Positions 35,207 through 43,268 of a stretch of DNA of 43,385 nt are shown here, in pieces. Numbering within the stretch: the stretch's first letter is position 1; the number at the start of each line of letters is the position of its first letter. Made by a program: the position numbers and the translations under genes. Below the pieces are notes generated by a model. That model was given only the letters and a program-made list of their open reading frames with translations. It searched no databases and was not told the origin of the DNA. Origin of the DNA: an uncultured Hyphomicrobiales bacterium (GTDB taxonomy: Bacteria; Pseudomonadota; Alphaproteobacteria; Rhizobiales; Beijerinckiaceae); assembly GCA_903902915.1 (NCBI GenBank), contig CAIUWR010000067.1:1-43385 (forward strand). Reading direction: 5' to 3'.

Positions 35207-37264
35207 TCAATCCTTCCGGGCGATGTCGACGATGAGGTGGCCCGCTTGCGTCACGGTCACGACATCGCCGGGGTGAATGAGAATGGTGGAGTTCGGCTCT
35301 TCGATGACGGCGGGACCGGTGATGGTCATGCCGGCCGGCATCGAGGGGCGCCAGAGCACGCGGGCGCGCTGCGGAGCCTTCGGGTCGTCATAGACCACGT
35401 CGCGAGCGCCTTCGGGCATGTTGTCCGTGGGCGTCCAGGGCTCGGTGAGCCACTGTTCGGCCAGCGTGTCGGCGCGCTGCGCGGTGAGCACGAGACGCAG
35501 ATTGACGATTTCAAGCTGTTCCTCGACGGCGGCCTGACCGTAGCGCTGGTCATGCTCTTCGTGGAAACGGCCACGCGCCACGCTGGTGTCGCCTGACAAA
35601 AGGTCGGCATTTTCGATGCGGATCGACAGCGCATGTTCCTGACCGACGTAACGCAGATCCGCATAGAAACGGAAGTCCGCCACATCGCCCGAAATACCGT
35701 CGCGCTCCATCTGCGCCTTGCCGTCATGGGCGAGTTCGTTGAACACGCGCTCGACGATGCTCTTGTCGAGGCCGCCGAGGCGCCCCACCAGCGTGCGCAC
35801 GAAGTCCTGACGCCACGAGGCCATCAGCATGCCCAGCGCCGAGAAGGTGCCGGGAAGCTTGGGGATCACGACGCGCGGAATGAAGATTTCGCGCGCGATG
35901 GCGATGGCGTGCAGGGGGCCTGCGCCGCCAAAGGCGATCATCGAGGTCTCGCGCGGATCGACGCCCTTGTTGACGGAGACGGCGCGCACGGAAAGCGACA
36001 TGTTGTTGTCCGAAATGGTGGCGACGCCGAGCGCCGCTTCCATGGTGGACAGGCCCAACGGCTTGCCGACCTTTTCATCGAGCGCACGGCCCGCCGCCGC
36101 AATGTCGAGCTGCATGGCGCCGTTGAGGAAGCGTCCGCCGTTGATGCGGCCCAGCATGAGATCGGCGTCGGTGACGACGGGATCCATGGAGCCCTTGCCG
36201 TAGCAAGCGGGGCCAGGATCGGCGCCCGCGCTCTTGGGGCCCACATGCAGACCGCCCGCCGAATCAACCCACGCGATAGAGCCGCCGCCATTGCCGACTT
36301 CGACGATGTCCACGACAGGCAATTGCATGGGCTGGCCCGACGCGTGATCGCCGATGACATAGCCATCTTCAATCGCGGGCTGGCCGCGCGTGATCAGCGA
36401 CGACTTGGCGGTGGTGCCGCCCATGTCGAAACCGATGCACTTCTCAAGGCCCAGATGCGCCGCAAGACGGCCCGCGCCGATCATGCCCGCCACGGGGCCG
36501 GATTCCATCATGGACACCGGCTGCAAACGCGCCTGATCGAGCGACATGACGCCGCCGTTTGAGCGCATGATATGCACCTGACCGCCGAAGTTCTCGCCGC
36601 GCAGATAGGTTTCCAGCGTGTTCAGATAATTGCGCACGCGCGGGCCGACGAAGGCGTTGAGCGCTGTCGTCGATGTCCGCTCATATTCGCGGAACTCGCG
36701 CAGGATCTCGTGGCTCAGGGTGACGAAGAGCGTGGGGTTCACGCGGCGCAGAATGTCGCCGACGATCTTTTCATGTTCGGGATTGGCGTAGGAGTGCAGG
36801 AAGCACACCGCCACCGCCTCGACGCCCGCTTCTTTCAGCTCAAGCGCGAGACGCTCGACCTCCGCGACGTCAACTGGCGTCATCACATCGCCATTGGCGA
36901 CGACGCGCTCGTTCACTTCATAGGTGTGGCGACGCTCCACCAGCGGCTTGGGGCGATGGAACCAGAGGTTGAAGGCCTCGATGCGGTTGCCGCGGCCAAT
37001 CGCGTAGACATCGCGGAAGCCCTTGGTCGTCACCAGCGCGGTGAGCGCGCCCTTGCGCTCCAGCACCGTATTGATGGCGATGGTCGAGCCATGCAGCACT
37101 TCGGTCAGGCCCGGCAGATGGCAAGCGGCGAGCGACAGGGATGTGGCGACGCCCAGCGTCGGATCGGCGGGCGTCGTCGATGTTTTGGATGTGACGATGC
37201 GGCCGTCCACACAGCCGACGAGATCTGTAAAAGTCCCGCCGATATCGATACCTACGATGTTCAT
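35207..37264 (-). CDS. Hydantoinase A/oxoprolinase-type subunit (ATP-binding)
   Basis: This 685-residue HyuA-family subunit carries the actin/hexokinase-like ATP site. It begins VGIDIGGTFTDLVG, with VLHGSTIAINTVLERKGA, IMRSNGGVMSLDQAR, CIGFDMGGTTAKSSLI, SIAWVDSAGGLHVGPKSAGADPGPACYG and AFGGAGPLHA. These motifs are shared by N-methylhydantoinase A, 5-oxoprolinase and acetone carboxylase beta, and they do not discriminate the substrate. Length is normal. The ATG overlaps the stop of the upstream permease (ATGA), so transport and hydrolysis genes are translationally coupled, strong evidence that the transported compound is the HyuAB substrate. Confidence 0.93.
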   Translation of the reverse strand: MNIVGIDIGGTFTDLVGCVDGRIVTSKTSTTPADPTLGVATSLSLAACHLPGLTEVLHGSTIAINTVLERKGALTALVTTKGFRDVYAIGRGNRIEAFNLWFHRPKPLVERRHTYEVNERVVANGDVMTPVDVAEVERLALELKEAGVEAVAVCFLHSYANPEHEKIVGDILRRVNPTLFVTLSHEILREFREYERTSTTALNAFVGPRVRNYLNTLETYLRGENFGGQVHIMRSNGGVMSLDQARLQPVSMMESGPVAGMIGAGRLAAHLGLEKCIGFDMGGTTAKSSLITRGQPAIEDGYVIGDHASGQPMQLPVVDIVEVGNGGGSIAWVDSAGGLHVGPKSAGADPGPACYGKGSMDPVVTDADLMLGRINGGRFLNGAMQLDIAAAGRALDEKVGKPLGLSTMEAALGVATISDNNMSLSVRAVSVNKGVDPRETSMIAFGGAGPLHAIAIAREIFIPRVVIPKLPGTFSALGMLMASWRQDFVRTLVGRLGGLDKSIVERVFNELAHDGKAQMERDGISGDVADFRFYADLRYVGQEHALSIRIENADLLSGDTSVARGRFHEEHDQRYGQAAVEEQLEIVNLRLVLTAQRADTLAEQWLTEPWTPTDNMPEGARDVVYDDPKAPQRARVLWRPSMPAGMTITGPAVIEEPNSTILIHPGDVVTVTQAGHLIVDIARKD

Positions 37265-38103
37265 TCCTTCACCGAATTCTTGAGCGTTGGAGGACGGCGC
37301 TTGCCGGGGGTCAGTTTGTTCTGGGCGAGACGCACCAGTTCATTGAAGAGCACCGCGATGATCGCGAGGCATCCTGTGAGCGCAAAGAGCGGCGCAGGGT
37401 CGTAGCTTTCCGCGAAGACGCGGGTGAAATAGCCGATGCCGCCGGTCGAGACATAAAGCTCGGCGAGGATCACGCCGAGCAGGGTCAGCGTCATGCCAAG
37501 GCGCAGGCCCGTGAAGAGGCTGGGCACGGCATGGGGCAGGATGACATGACGGATCGTCTCCATGCGGCTTGCGCCCATGGAGCGCGCGGCGCGCAGATGC
37601 AGTTCCTTCACATCGCGCATGCCCGCGACAACATTCATGATGATCGGGAACACGCCGTGGCTGAAGCCGAAGGCGATCTTGGCGACAGGCCCCAGACCGA
37701 ACATCAGAACCACCAGCGGCAGCAATGACACCTGCGGGATCGCGTAGAGCAACAGGATGATGGGGAAGAACGCGCTGCGGCTGAAGCCAGAGGCGCCGAT
37801 GGCGAGGCCGATCACAACGCCGAACATGACCGAGAGCGCATAGGCGGCCGCAATCTGCGCGACGCAATACCACAAGGCCAGCAGGATCTGCGGCTGCGGC
37901 GCGATCTTCGTGAAGAAGGCGTTCACGATGAGGCTGGGTGGGCTCATGAAAGCGGGGTCGGCGTAGAGCCGACCATAGATTTCCAGCAAAGCCGCCACGC
38001 CAGCCAGCAAGGCGACGCGCAGCCACAAAGGATTGCGCAAGGCTTTGGCGAAGGCGCTGGGCGCTGCGGGGATCTTGTTGGGGGAGACGGCGAGATCGCT
38101 CAT
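37261..38103 (-). CDS. NitT/TauT-type ABC transporter permease (second)
   Basis: This 280-residue inner-membrane permease has about six hydrophobic helices. The cytoplasmic coupling loop reads HLRAARSMGASRMETIRHVILPHAVPSL, the EAA-type motif. The N-terminus precedes LRVALLAGVAALLEIYGRLY, and VMFGVVIGLAIG and FLLYAIPQVSLLPLVVLMFGLG-like helices follow. The taurine/nitrate/sulfonate class usually has one permease forming a homodimer. Here two different permease genes are adjacent, so a heterodimer is likely. It starts 4 bases after the first permease stop and overlaps HyuA. Confidence 0.9.
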   Translation of the reverse strand: MSDLAVSPNKIPAAPSAFAKALRNPLWLRVALLAGVAALLEIYGRLYADPAFMSPPSLIVNAFFTKIAPQPQILLALWYCVAQIAAAYALSVMFGVVIGLAIGASGFSRSAFFPIILLLYAIPQVSLLPLVVLMFGLGPVAKIAFGFSHGVFPIIMNVVAGMRDVKELHLRAARSMGASRMETIRHVILPHAVPSLFTGLRLGMTLTLLGVILAELYVSTGGIGYFTRVFAESYDPAPLFALTGCLAIIAVLFNELVRLAQNKLTPGKRRPPTLKNSVKE

Positions 38104-38107
38104 GTGA

Positions 38108-38860
38108 TCACCGGCTCCTGATGTGGTTTTCGAAGGCGTAGACGAGCAGGTTCAAGGTCACGGAAGTCGCGATCACGAAGACGATCCAGGCGTACATGCG
38201 CGCGGATTCCATGAGTTCGGCCGCATGGGCGATGTTGCGCCCGATGCCCGCCACCGATGAAATCGTCTCGCCGCCCAGCACTGACGCGAAACAGATGAAG
38301 AAGCCGATGCGCATGCCGGTGATCAGCACAGGCAGCGCGCCGGGCAACAGCACATGGCGGAAGGTCTCGAGCTGGCTCGCGCCCATGGACCGCGCCGCGC
38401 GCAGATACCGCTCCTCCATGGTGGCGAAGGCGGCGATGGTGTTCAGCGCGATGGGAAAGAAAGCGTAAGTGGCGCCATAGGCGACCTTGGAGCCCGTCCC
38501 GATGCCGAAGAACAGGATGAACATCGGAAAGAACAGCGTGATCGGCACCGTGAAGAGGCCCGAGATCACCGGCTCGATCACCTGTGTGGCGAGCTTGGAG
38601 CGCGTGACGGCATAGCCCACCAGAACGCCCGCCACGATGGCGATGGCGAAGGCTTTGAGAATGGTCGTCAACGTCACCAGCACAGCCGACCAGAAGGAGG
38701 CCGTCTGCACGAGGCGTTGCAGGGCGGCGTACACCGAAGCAGGTTTGGGCAGAAACAGCGCGCTGACGCTCGCCGTCTCGGTGGCGAAAAACCACGCGCC
38801 AGCCACGACCGCCAGAAAGGCGATCTGCACCGAGCGCGTCGCGAGGCTGGGCCGCTCCAC
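38108..38860 (-). CDS. NitT/TauT-type ABC transporter permease (first)
   Basis: This 250-residue permease has the coupling loop YLRAARSMGASQLETFRHVLLPGALPVL and helices such as IAFLAVVAGAWFF, AFAIAIVAGVLVGYAV and ITLFFPMFILFFGIG. I place the start at GTG 38860 because GGGAG lies 7 bases upstream; GTG 38866, which overlaps the ATPase stop, is the alternative. The frame runs open far upstream through the ATPase gene, but that part is an out-of-frame reading. It is adjacent to a second, different permease, with SBP and ATPase genes upstream. Confidence 0.88.
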   Translation of the reverse strand: MERPSLATRSVQIAFLAVVAGAWFFATETASVSALFLPKPASVYAALQRLVQTASFWSAVLVTLTTILKAFAIAIVAGVLVGYAVTRSKLATQVIEPVISGLFTVPITLFFPMFILFFGIGTGSKVAYGATYAFFPIALNTIAAFATMEERYLRAARSMGASQLETFRHVLLPGALPVLITGMRIGFFICFASVLGGETISSVAGIGRNIAHAAELMESARMYAWIVFVIATSVTLNLLVYAFENHIRSR

Positions 38861-38862
38861 GT

Positions 38863-39690
38863 TCACGCTCCCGCACTCTGCGGCTGGGGATCGCGCTGCG
38901 CCGCCATGGTGGCGCGGATCTCGTCGCGCAGCAGGGCGTAGCATTCGTTGCGCCACTCGCTGAAGCGCGGCTCCAGCATGAAATCGGGCGAACGGGGATG
39001 GGGTTCGTTGACGTTGATGATCGTCTTGATGCGTCCGGGACGCGCGGTCATCACCACGATGCGGTCGGAGAGGAACACGGCTTCGGCCAGCGAATGGGTG
39101 ACGAAGACGATGGTCTTGCCGGTGGCCGCCAGAAGCTGCGACAAATCTTCGCCCAGCACCATGCGGGTCTGTTCGTCCAGCGCCGCGAAGGGTTCGTCCA
39201 TGAGGAGGATGTCGGTCTCGACGCAGATGCCGCGCGCCATGTTGACGCGCTGGCGCATGCCCACCGACAATTGCTCGGGATAATGGCGCGCGAAGGAGGC
39301 CATGCCGACCGCTTTCAGCGCGCGCATGGCGCGGTCGTCCCACTCGGCTTGCGCGATGCCCTGAAACTTCAGCGCGATGCGGAAATTCTCGATGACGGTG
39401 TACCAGGGGAACAAGGTGCTTTCCTGAAACACGAAGGCGACCTTGTCGGGATGGGGCTCGCCATCGACGAGGCGGCCATTGACCGTGCAGGTTCCGCTGG
39501 TCGGCTTGAACAGACCGCCCACGATGTTGAGCAGCGTGCTCTTGCCGCAGCCCGAGGGTCCAAGAAGGCAAACGAATTCGCCTTGTCTGATGTCGAGCGA
39601 CACGTCGTCCAAGGCCAGCACGGCGTCGGTCTGGTCCGCCGCGCCATAGCGCTGCGTGATGTTGCGGATCGAGATCACCGTATCGCTCAT
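38863..39690 (-). CDS. NitT/TauT-type ABC transporter ATP-binding protein
   Basis: This 275-residue nucleotide-binding subunit resembles the TauB/SsuB/NrtD group. Walker A is LLGPSGCGKSTLLN (about residues 42-55), the Q-loop FVFQESTLFPWYTV, the signature LSVGMRQRVNMARG (Val where Gly is usual), Walker B ILLMDEPFAALDEQTR and the switch His in VTHSLAEAVFL. It energises the two downstream permeases. Its gene follows the solute-binding protein by 55 bases without an obvious terminator. Confidence 0.93.
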   Translation of the reverse strand: MSDTVISIRNITQRYGAADQTDAVLALDDVSLDIRQGEFVCLLGPSGCGKSTLLNIVGGLFKPTSGTCTVNGRLVDGEPHPDKVAFVFQESTLFPWYTVIENFRIALKFQGIAQAEWDDRAMRALKAVGMASFARHYPEQLSVGMRQRVNMARGICVETDILLMDEPFAALDEQTRMVLGEDLSQLLAATGKTIVFVTHSLAEAVFLSDRIVVMTARPGRIKTIINVNEPHPRSPDFMLEPRFSEWRNECYALLRDEIRATMAAQRDPQPQSAGA

Positions 39691-39745
39691 CGGTCAAAAG
39701 CCCCCGGGTTCGCAGCGCCCCAAGGGGCGCTCGATCCGATCAAGT

Positions 39746-40714
39746 TCAGAGTTTCACCGGCGAGAAACCGGGCAGGAAAAGCTCGTTCGCGTCGGGGACG
39801 TAGTCGAGGATGTCGAGATCCTTCAGCGAATTGCGAATGGTCTCGATGGCCCGGGGATCGAAGGCGCCGTCCATGGAGAGCATCTGCATCTCGTAGTCGT
39901 AGCTCTTGTCCACGACGCTGACCGGCAGGCTCATGGTGGCGGCGATGATCTTCACCGTCTCCTCGCGATTGTCCTTCATGAATTTCGCGGTGGTGAACCA
40001 GGCGTGCAGGAAGCGCTTCACCAGATCAGGATTGCTCTTGATCAGGTTGCGATGAGCGAAAATGACATGGGTGTGGAAATGCGGCACGGCGTCGCCGAAG
40101 GTGGCGAGCATGCGGCCTTCGCCATTTTCCACGAGGTTGAACGTTTCCTGGATGGAGTTGACGCTGCCCGCCAGTTCGCCCGATTTCATGGCGGCGAGGC
40201 GCGTGCGCATCTCACCCATGGCCGTCACTTCGATGCCGGCCGGACCCCAGCCCTTGCTCTCGGAAAGGCGGCGGGTGAGCCAGTCGGTGAGGGATCCTGC
40301 GGTGGTGACGCCCACACGCTTGCCCTTGAGGTCGTCGGTGGACTGGATGGGGCCGTTCTTCATGACGACCAGCGACATGTTGCGCGGCTCGCTCGCCATG
40401 GCGGCGACCGCGATGGCCGGCACGCCCTTGGCCGCATAGCCCATGCTGGGGCCAGAGCCGAAGCCCACATCGATGACGCCCGCAGCCAGCGCCTGCTGCA
40501 ACTGGCCGTCGCCACGGAAGACGGAGATTTCGGCGTCGATGCCGTCAGCGGCGAAAATGCCCTTGGCCTTCGCGAGGTCGGCGCCCGAGAAGGGGAAGGA
40601 GGAGCCGATGGATTTCCCGACCCGGAGTTTGTCGGCGGCGAAAGCCGGACCGGCTGTCCATGCCATGCCTGTCATCGCCGCGAGGGCGAGCGCGCTTCGA
40701 CGCGTGACCTTCAT
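39746..40714 (-). CDS. NitT/TauT-type ABC transporter solute-binding protein
   Basis: The 322-residue precursor has a cleavable signal (MKVTRRSALALAAMTGMAWT, likely cut after AFA at about residue 26). A weak twin-arginine is present, but Sec export is equally possible. The mature part shows the two-lobe periplasmic-binding fold: VGKSIGSSFPFSGADLAKAKGIF, GVIDVGFGSGPSMGYAAKGVPA, DDLKGKRVGVTTAGSLTDWL and HVIFAHRNLIKSNPDLVKRFL. It captures the imported compound in the periplasm. GGGGAG lies 8 bases before the ATG. It is the first gene of the eight-gene operon ending in the M24 genes, and is divergent from LysR. Confidence 0.93.
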   Translation of the reverse strand: MKVTRRSALALAAMTGMAWTAGPAFAADKLRVGKSIGSSFPFSGADLAKAKGIFAADGIDAEISVFRGDGQLQQALAAGVIDVGFGSGPSMGYAAKGVPAIAVAAMASEPRNMSLVVMKNGPIQSTDDLKGKRVGVTTAGSLTDWLTRRLSESKGWGPAGIEVTAMGEMRTRLAAMKSGELAGSVNSIQETFNLVENGEGRMLATFGDAVPHFHTHVIFAHRNLIKSNPDLVKRFLHAWFTTAKFMKDNREETVKIIAATMSLPVSVVDKSYDYEMQMLSMDGAFDPRAIETIRNSLKDLDILDYVPDANELFLPGFSPVKL

Positions 40715-40813
40715 CTTCGTTTCTCCCCATCCCCGCGCCGCAGGGCTCTTAACGGCTGGACCGTTTCGGCCCGCCTGTCAGGATTATAGCCCCAACGCCG
40801 CCATTCGATAGAT

Positions 40814-40843
40814 CCTGAAGCCTTGAAGCAAGGCGTCATCAGG
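40814..40843. promoter_or_regulatory. Nested inverted repeat between the transporter operon and LysR
   Basis: A perfect dyad GCCTTG-AAG-CAAGGC (40820-40834) is flanked by outer arms CCTGA (40814-40818) and TCAGG (40839-40843). It lies in the 164-base divergent region, where a LysR-type regulator would bind. Binding is inferred. Confidence 0.45.
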
Positions 40844-40853
40844 CTTTATTGAA

Positions 40854-40871
40854 TATAGTGTATAGGCTATA
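40854..40871. promoter_or_regulatory. TATAG-N8-CTATA dyad just upstream of LysR
   Basis: The arms TATAG (40854-40858) and CTATA (40867-40871) are exact inverted repeats. The element ends 7 bases before the LysR ATG. It is AT-rich enough to double as a -10 region. The spacing gives T-N12-A rather than the textbook LysR box T-N11-A. Confidence 0.4.
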
Positions 40872-40878
40872 AGGCCTG

Positions 40879-41787
40879 ATGATATCTTTGAGCAGCCGCG
40901 CGCTTCAGATTTTCGTCGCCATCGTCGATGCGGGCTCTTTTGCCGGGGCGGCGCGTCGGCTTGGCATCGCTCAACCCTCCATCAGCGCTCATGTGAAGGG
41001 GCTGGAGCGGGAAACCGGCGCGCGCCTGTTCGACCGCACCAGCGGCCGCCAGGCCATGCTCACAGAGGCGGGCCGAAGCCTGCTGGTTCACGCCCGCGAT
41101 CAGCTGGAGCGCACGGCCCGGCTGGAGCAGGAGCTGGCGGCGGGGGCGCAAAGCGCGGGGGCGAGCGTCGCCTTCGCGTGCCAGCGCTCGCTGGCTCTGA
41201 CGGTTTTGCGGGCGCCCATCGCCAATTACGCCCGCACGCGCCGTGACACGCGGCTGTCCCTGCGCATCGCCTTTCAGGAAGAGGTGACGGCCGCCGTGCG
41301 CATGGGCGCGACCGACCTCGGCTGTCTGATTTCGAACGACGAGCCGCAGGACGTCCCCTCCCTCGTCATCGGCCGCCAGCGCTTCGTGGTCTTCGCCGCG
41401 CCCGACCATCCGCTGGCGGGGCGCAAGCGCATCCCCGCGCGCGATCTCTCCGACCACGATTTCATCGGCCCGGTGGCCTCCTCGCTGTTCGGCCGCACCC
41501 AGAAGAAGCTGCTCGCCAGCATCGGGGTGGAGAGGATGCGCGTCATCGCGGAAGGTACGGAATTCTCGCTGGTGCGCGATCTGGCGGCGGCCGGCCTTGG
41601 GCTGGGATGTTCGCTCCTCGCCTCCGTGGAGCCCGATCTGGCGGAGGGGCGGCTGGCCCTGATCGACCTGGAGGGTCCGCCACTCTATCTCGACGTGCGC
41701 CTGTTGATGAATCCGCAGCGCCGCCTCGCCAAACCGGTGCGCGACTTCACGGATTTTCTGCGCGAGACTTTTGCCGAGGCCGATTAG
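40879..41787 (+). CDS. LysR-family transcriptional regulator
   Basis: This 302-residue protein has the N-terminal winged helix-turn-helix of the family: LQIFVAIVDAGSFAGAARRLGIAQPSISAHVKGLERETGARLFDRTSG (in pieces) at about residues 8-55. A coactivator-binding periplasmic-protein-like domain follows from about residue 90. It is divergent from the transporter-HyuAB operon, the classic arrangement for a regulator of that operon. It is convergent with the ureidoglycine aminohydrolase gene, the stops overlapping by four bases. The effector is unknown but is plausibly the imported compound. The start has AAGG 4 bases upstream. Confidence 0.93.
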   Translation: MISLSSRALQIFVAIVDAGSFAGAARRLGIAQPSISAHVKGLERETGARLFDRTSGRQAMLTEAGRSLLVHARDQLERTARLEQELAAGAQSAGASVAFACQRSLALTVLRAPIANYARTRRDTRLSLRIAFQEEVTAAVRMGATDLGCLISNDEPQDVPSLVIGRQRFVVFAAPDHPLAGRKRIPARDLSDHDFIGPVASSLFGRTQKKLLASIGVERMRVIAEGTEFSLVRDLAAAGLGLGCSLLASVEPDLAEGRLALIDLEGPPLYLDVRLLMNPQRRLAKPVRDFTDFLRETFAEAD

Positions 41788-42617
41788 CGCTTCAGCAGAC
41801 CCAGCGAGGGGTGCCGGTTCACGTCCTTGTAGAGTAGATAGCGGAAGCGTCCCGGTCCGCCCGCATAGCAAGCTTGGGGGCAGAAGGCGCGCAGCCACAT
41901 GAAATCGCCCGCCTCCACCTCGACCCAGTCCTGATTGAGCCGGTAGACCGCCTTGCCCTCCAGCACATAGAGCCCATGCTCCATCACATGGGTCTCGGCG
42001 AAGGGGATCACCCCGCCGGGCTGGAAGGTCACGATGTTCACGTGCATGTCGAAGCGGATGTCGTCGGGGTCGATGAAGCGCGTGGTCGCCCAGACGCCAT
42101 TGACGTCCGGCATGAAAGCGGGCGCCACGGTCTGATCGCTGGAGACGAAGGACTCCGGCGCAGGCATGCCGCGCAAAGGCTCATAGGCCTTGCGGATCCA
42201 GTGGAATTTGGCGAGGTCCGCGCCCGTGTTGCGCAGGGTCCAGCAGGAGCCGGGCGCGAGCCACGCGAAGCCGCCCGCGCTGAGATCATGGACCTTGCCG
42301 CCGACTTCGATGCGCAGCTCGCCTTCGAGCACGAAGAGCGCGCCCTGCGCGGTCGGATCGGGCTCGGGGTCCACGCTGCCGCCGCCTGGGCCGACCTCCA
42401 TCACATATTGCGCGAAGGTCTCGGCGAAGCCGGAGAGGGGCCGCGCGATGATCCAGGCGCGCGTCTTGTCCCAGAATGGCAGATTGCTAGTGACGATGTC
42501 GCGCATCACCCCCTTGGGGATCACCGCATAGGCTTCCGTGAAAACCGCGCGCCCGGTGAGCAGCTCGGTCTGCGGGGGATGGCCGCCGGGGATCGTGTAA
42601 TAGCTATTGGCGGTCAT
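41784..42617 (-). CDS. allE: (S)-ureidoglycine aminohydrolase
   Basis: This 277-residue bicupin enzyme hydrolyses (S)-ureidoglycine to (S)-ureidoglycolate and ammonia in purine/allantoin breakdown. N-terminal segments are FTEAYAVIPKGVMRDIVTSNLP and KTRAWIIARPLSGFAE. The second cupin carries the metal region FAETHVMEHGLYVLEGKAVYRL followed by VEAGDFMWLRAFCPQACYAGG, which contains the E/H/H and Gln positions of the family. The start at 42617 (MTANSYYTIPGG) has GGAG 6 bases upstream; the longer frame is a shadow of the lyase gene. It lies 16 bases after the ureidoglycolate lyase stop, so they form one unit. Confidence 0.93.
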   Translation of the reverse strand: MTANSYYTIPGGHPPQTELLTGRAVFTEAYAVIPKGVMRDIVTSNLPFWDKTRAWIIARPLSGFAETFAQYVMEVGPGGGSVDPEPDPTAQGALFVLEGELRIEVGGKVHDLSAGGFAWLAPGSCWTLRNTGADLAKFHWIRKAYEPLRGMPAPESFVSSDQTVAPAFMPDVNGVWATTRFIDPDDIRFDMHVNIVTFQPGGVIPFAETHVMEHGLYVLEGKAVYRLNQDWVEVEAGDFMWLRAFCPQACYAGGPGRFRYLLYKDVNRHPSLGLLKR

Positions 42618-42633
42618 GCCGGTCTCCAATGGT

Positions 42634-43125
42634 TCAGGGCGTGAGGTCGAATTGCTCGGCGGCGTCGAGCCAGACCTCGTCAAGATTATGCCCCGCCCCG
42701 CCCCGGTCAACGATGAGGAAGCGACTGTCGGGATCGAGCACGAGAAGGGGGTGGTGCCAGGTGTTGCGGGCGTAGCTGACCCCCTGCCGCCCGCTGGCCG
42801 CAAAGGCGCGATAGGTGGAGGCGTCCTTGGGATCGGTGCAGACGAGCGCCAGCCAGGGGCGATCCTGCAAGGGATAGAAGAGCTGCGTGCCCAAGGGGTG
42901 CCGCTCCATGATCTCCACGCGGATCGGCTGGGGACGGGGCTGCGCGACAAAGAGGCTGATGTTGACCACGCCGCCTTCCGCGCCCACATCCACGCCCGCC
43001 AGTCCATCGCAGCGGGTGGCGAAACCCTGATTGATCGCCTTCACCAGCGCGCCGTCAGCCTCGACGACCTCGCCGAATGGGGCGAAAGCCTCTTTGGTGA
43101 GAGGGACGATGGGGAGCCTTGCCAT
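42634..43125 (-). CDS. allA: Ureidoglycolate lyase
   Basis: This 163-residue enzyme splits ureidoglycolate into glyoxylate and urea, the last step of the ureide branch. Matching segments are VPLTKEAFAPFGEVVE, INQGFATRCDG, VEIMERHPLGTQLFYPL, ARNTWHHPLLVLD and FLIVDRGG. The start at 43125 (MARLPIVPLTK) gives normal length for the family (about 160 residues); 64 upstream in-frame codons lack similarity. The pair with the aminohydrolase converts ureidoglycine to glyoxylate. Allantoinase, allantoicase and urease genes are not in the window. Confidence 0.92.
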   Translation of the reverse strand: MARLPIVPLTKEAFAPFGEVVEADGALVKAINQGFATRCDGLAGVDVGAEGGVVNISLFVAQPRPQPIRVEIMERHPLGTQLFYPLQDRPWLALVCTDPKDASTYRAFAASGRQGVSYARNTWHHPLLVLDPDSRFLIVDRGGAGHNLDEVWLDAAEQFDLTP

Positions 43126-43268
43126 GGACGCGCCTCGTTCGTTCGAATCAGGCCCGGCCGACGCGAGCAATCCGGCCGAGGGTCGGATTCCTAGCACGTT
43201 TTCTTCACCGTCGCGTCCCGGCGCGCGACGGCGGGCCATAAAGGCGCAGGGCAATCGCTTGAACACTA

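Noticed and set aside
33576-35276. A 566-codon plus-strand open frame opposite HyuB
   Set aside because: It is the antisense of a well-supported HyuB gene, with shadow-type composition and no ribosome site.
38108-39697. A possible ATPase-permease fusion of 529 codons
   Set aside because: The first half is an out-of-frame reading of the ATPase gene, which is intact in its own frame. Only the part from about 38860 is a real permease.
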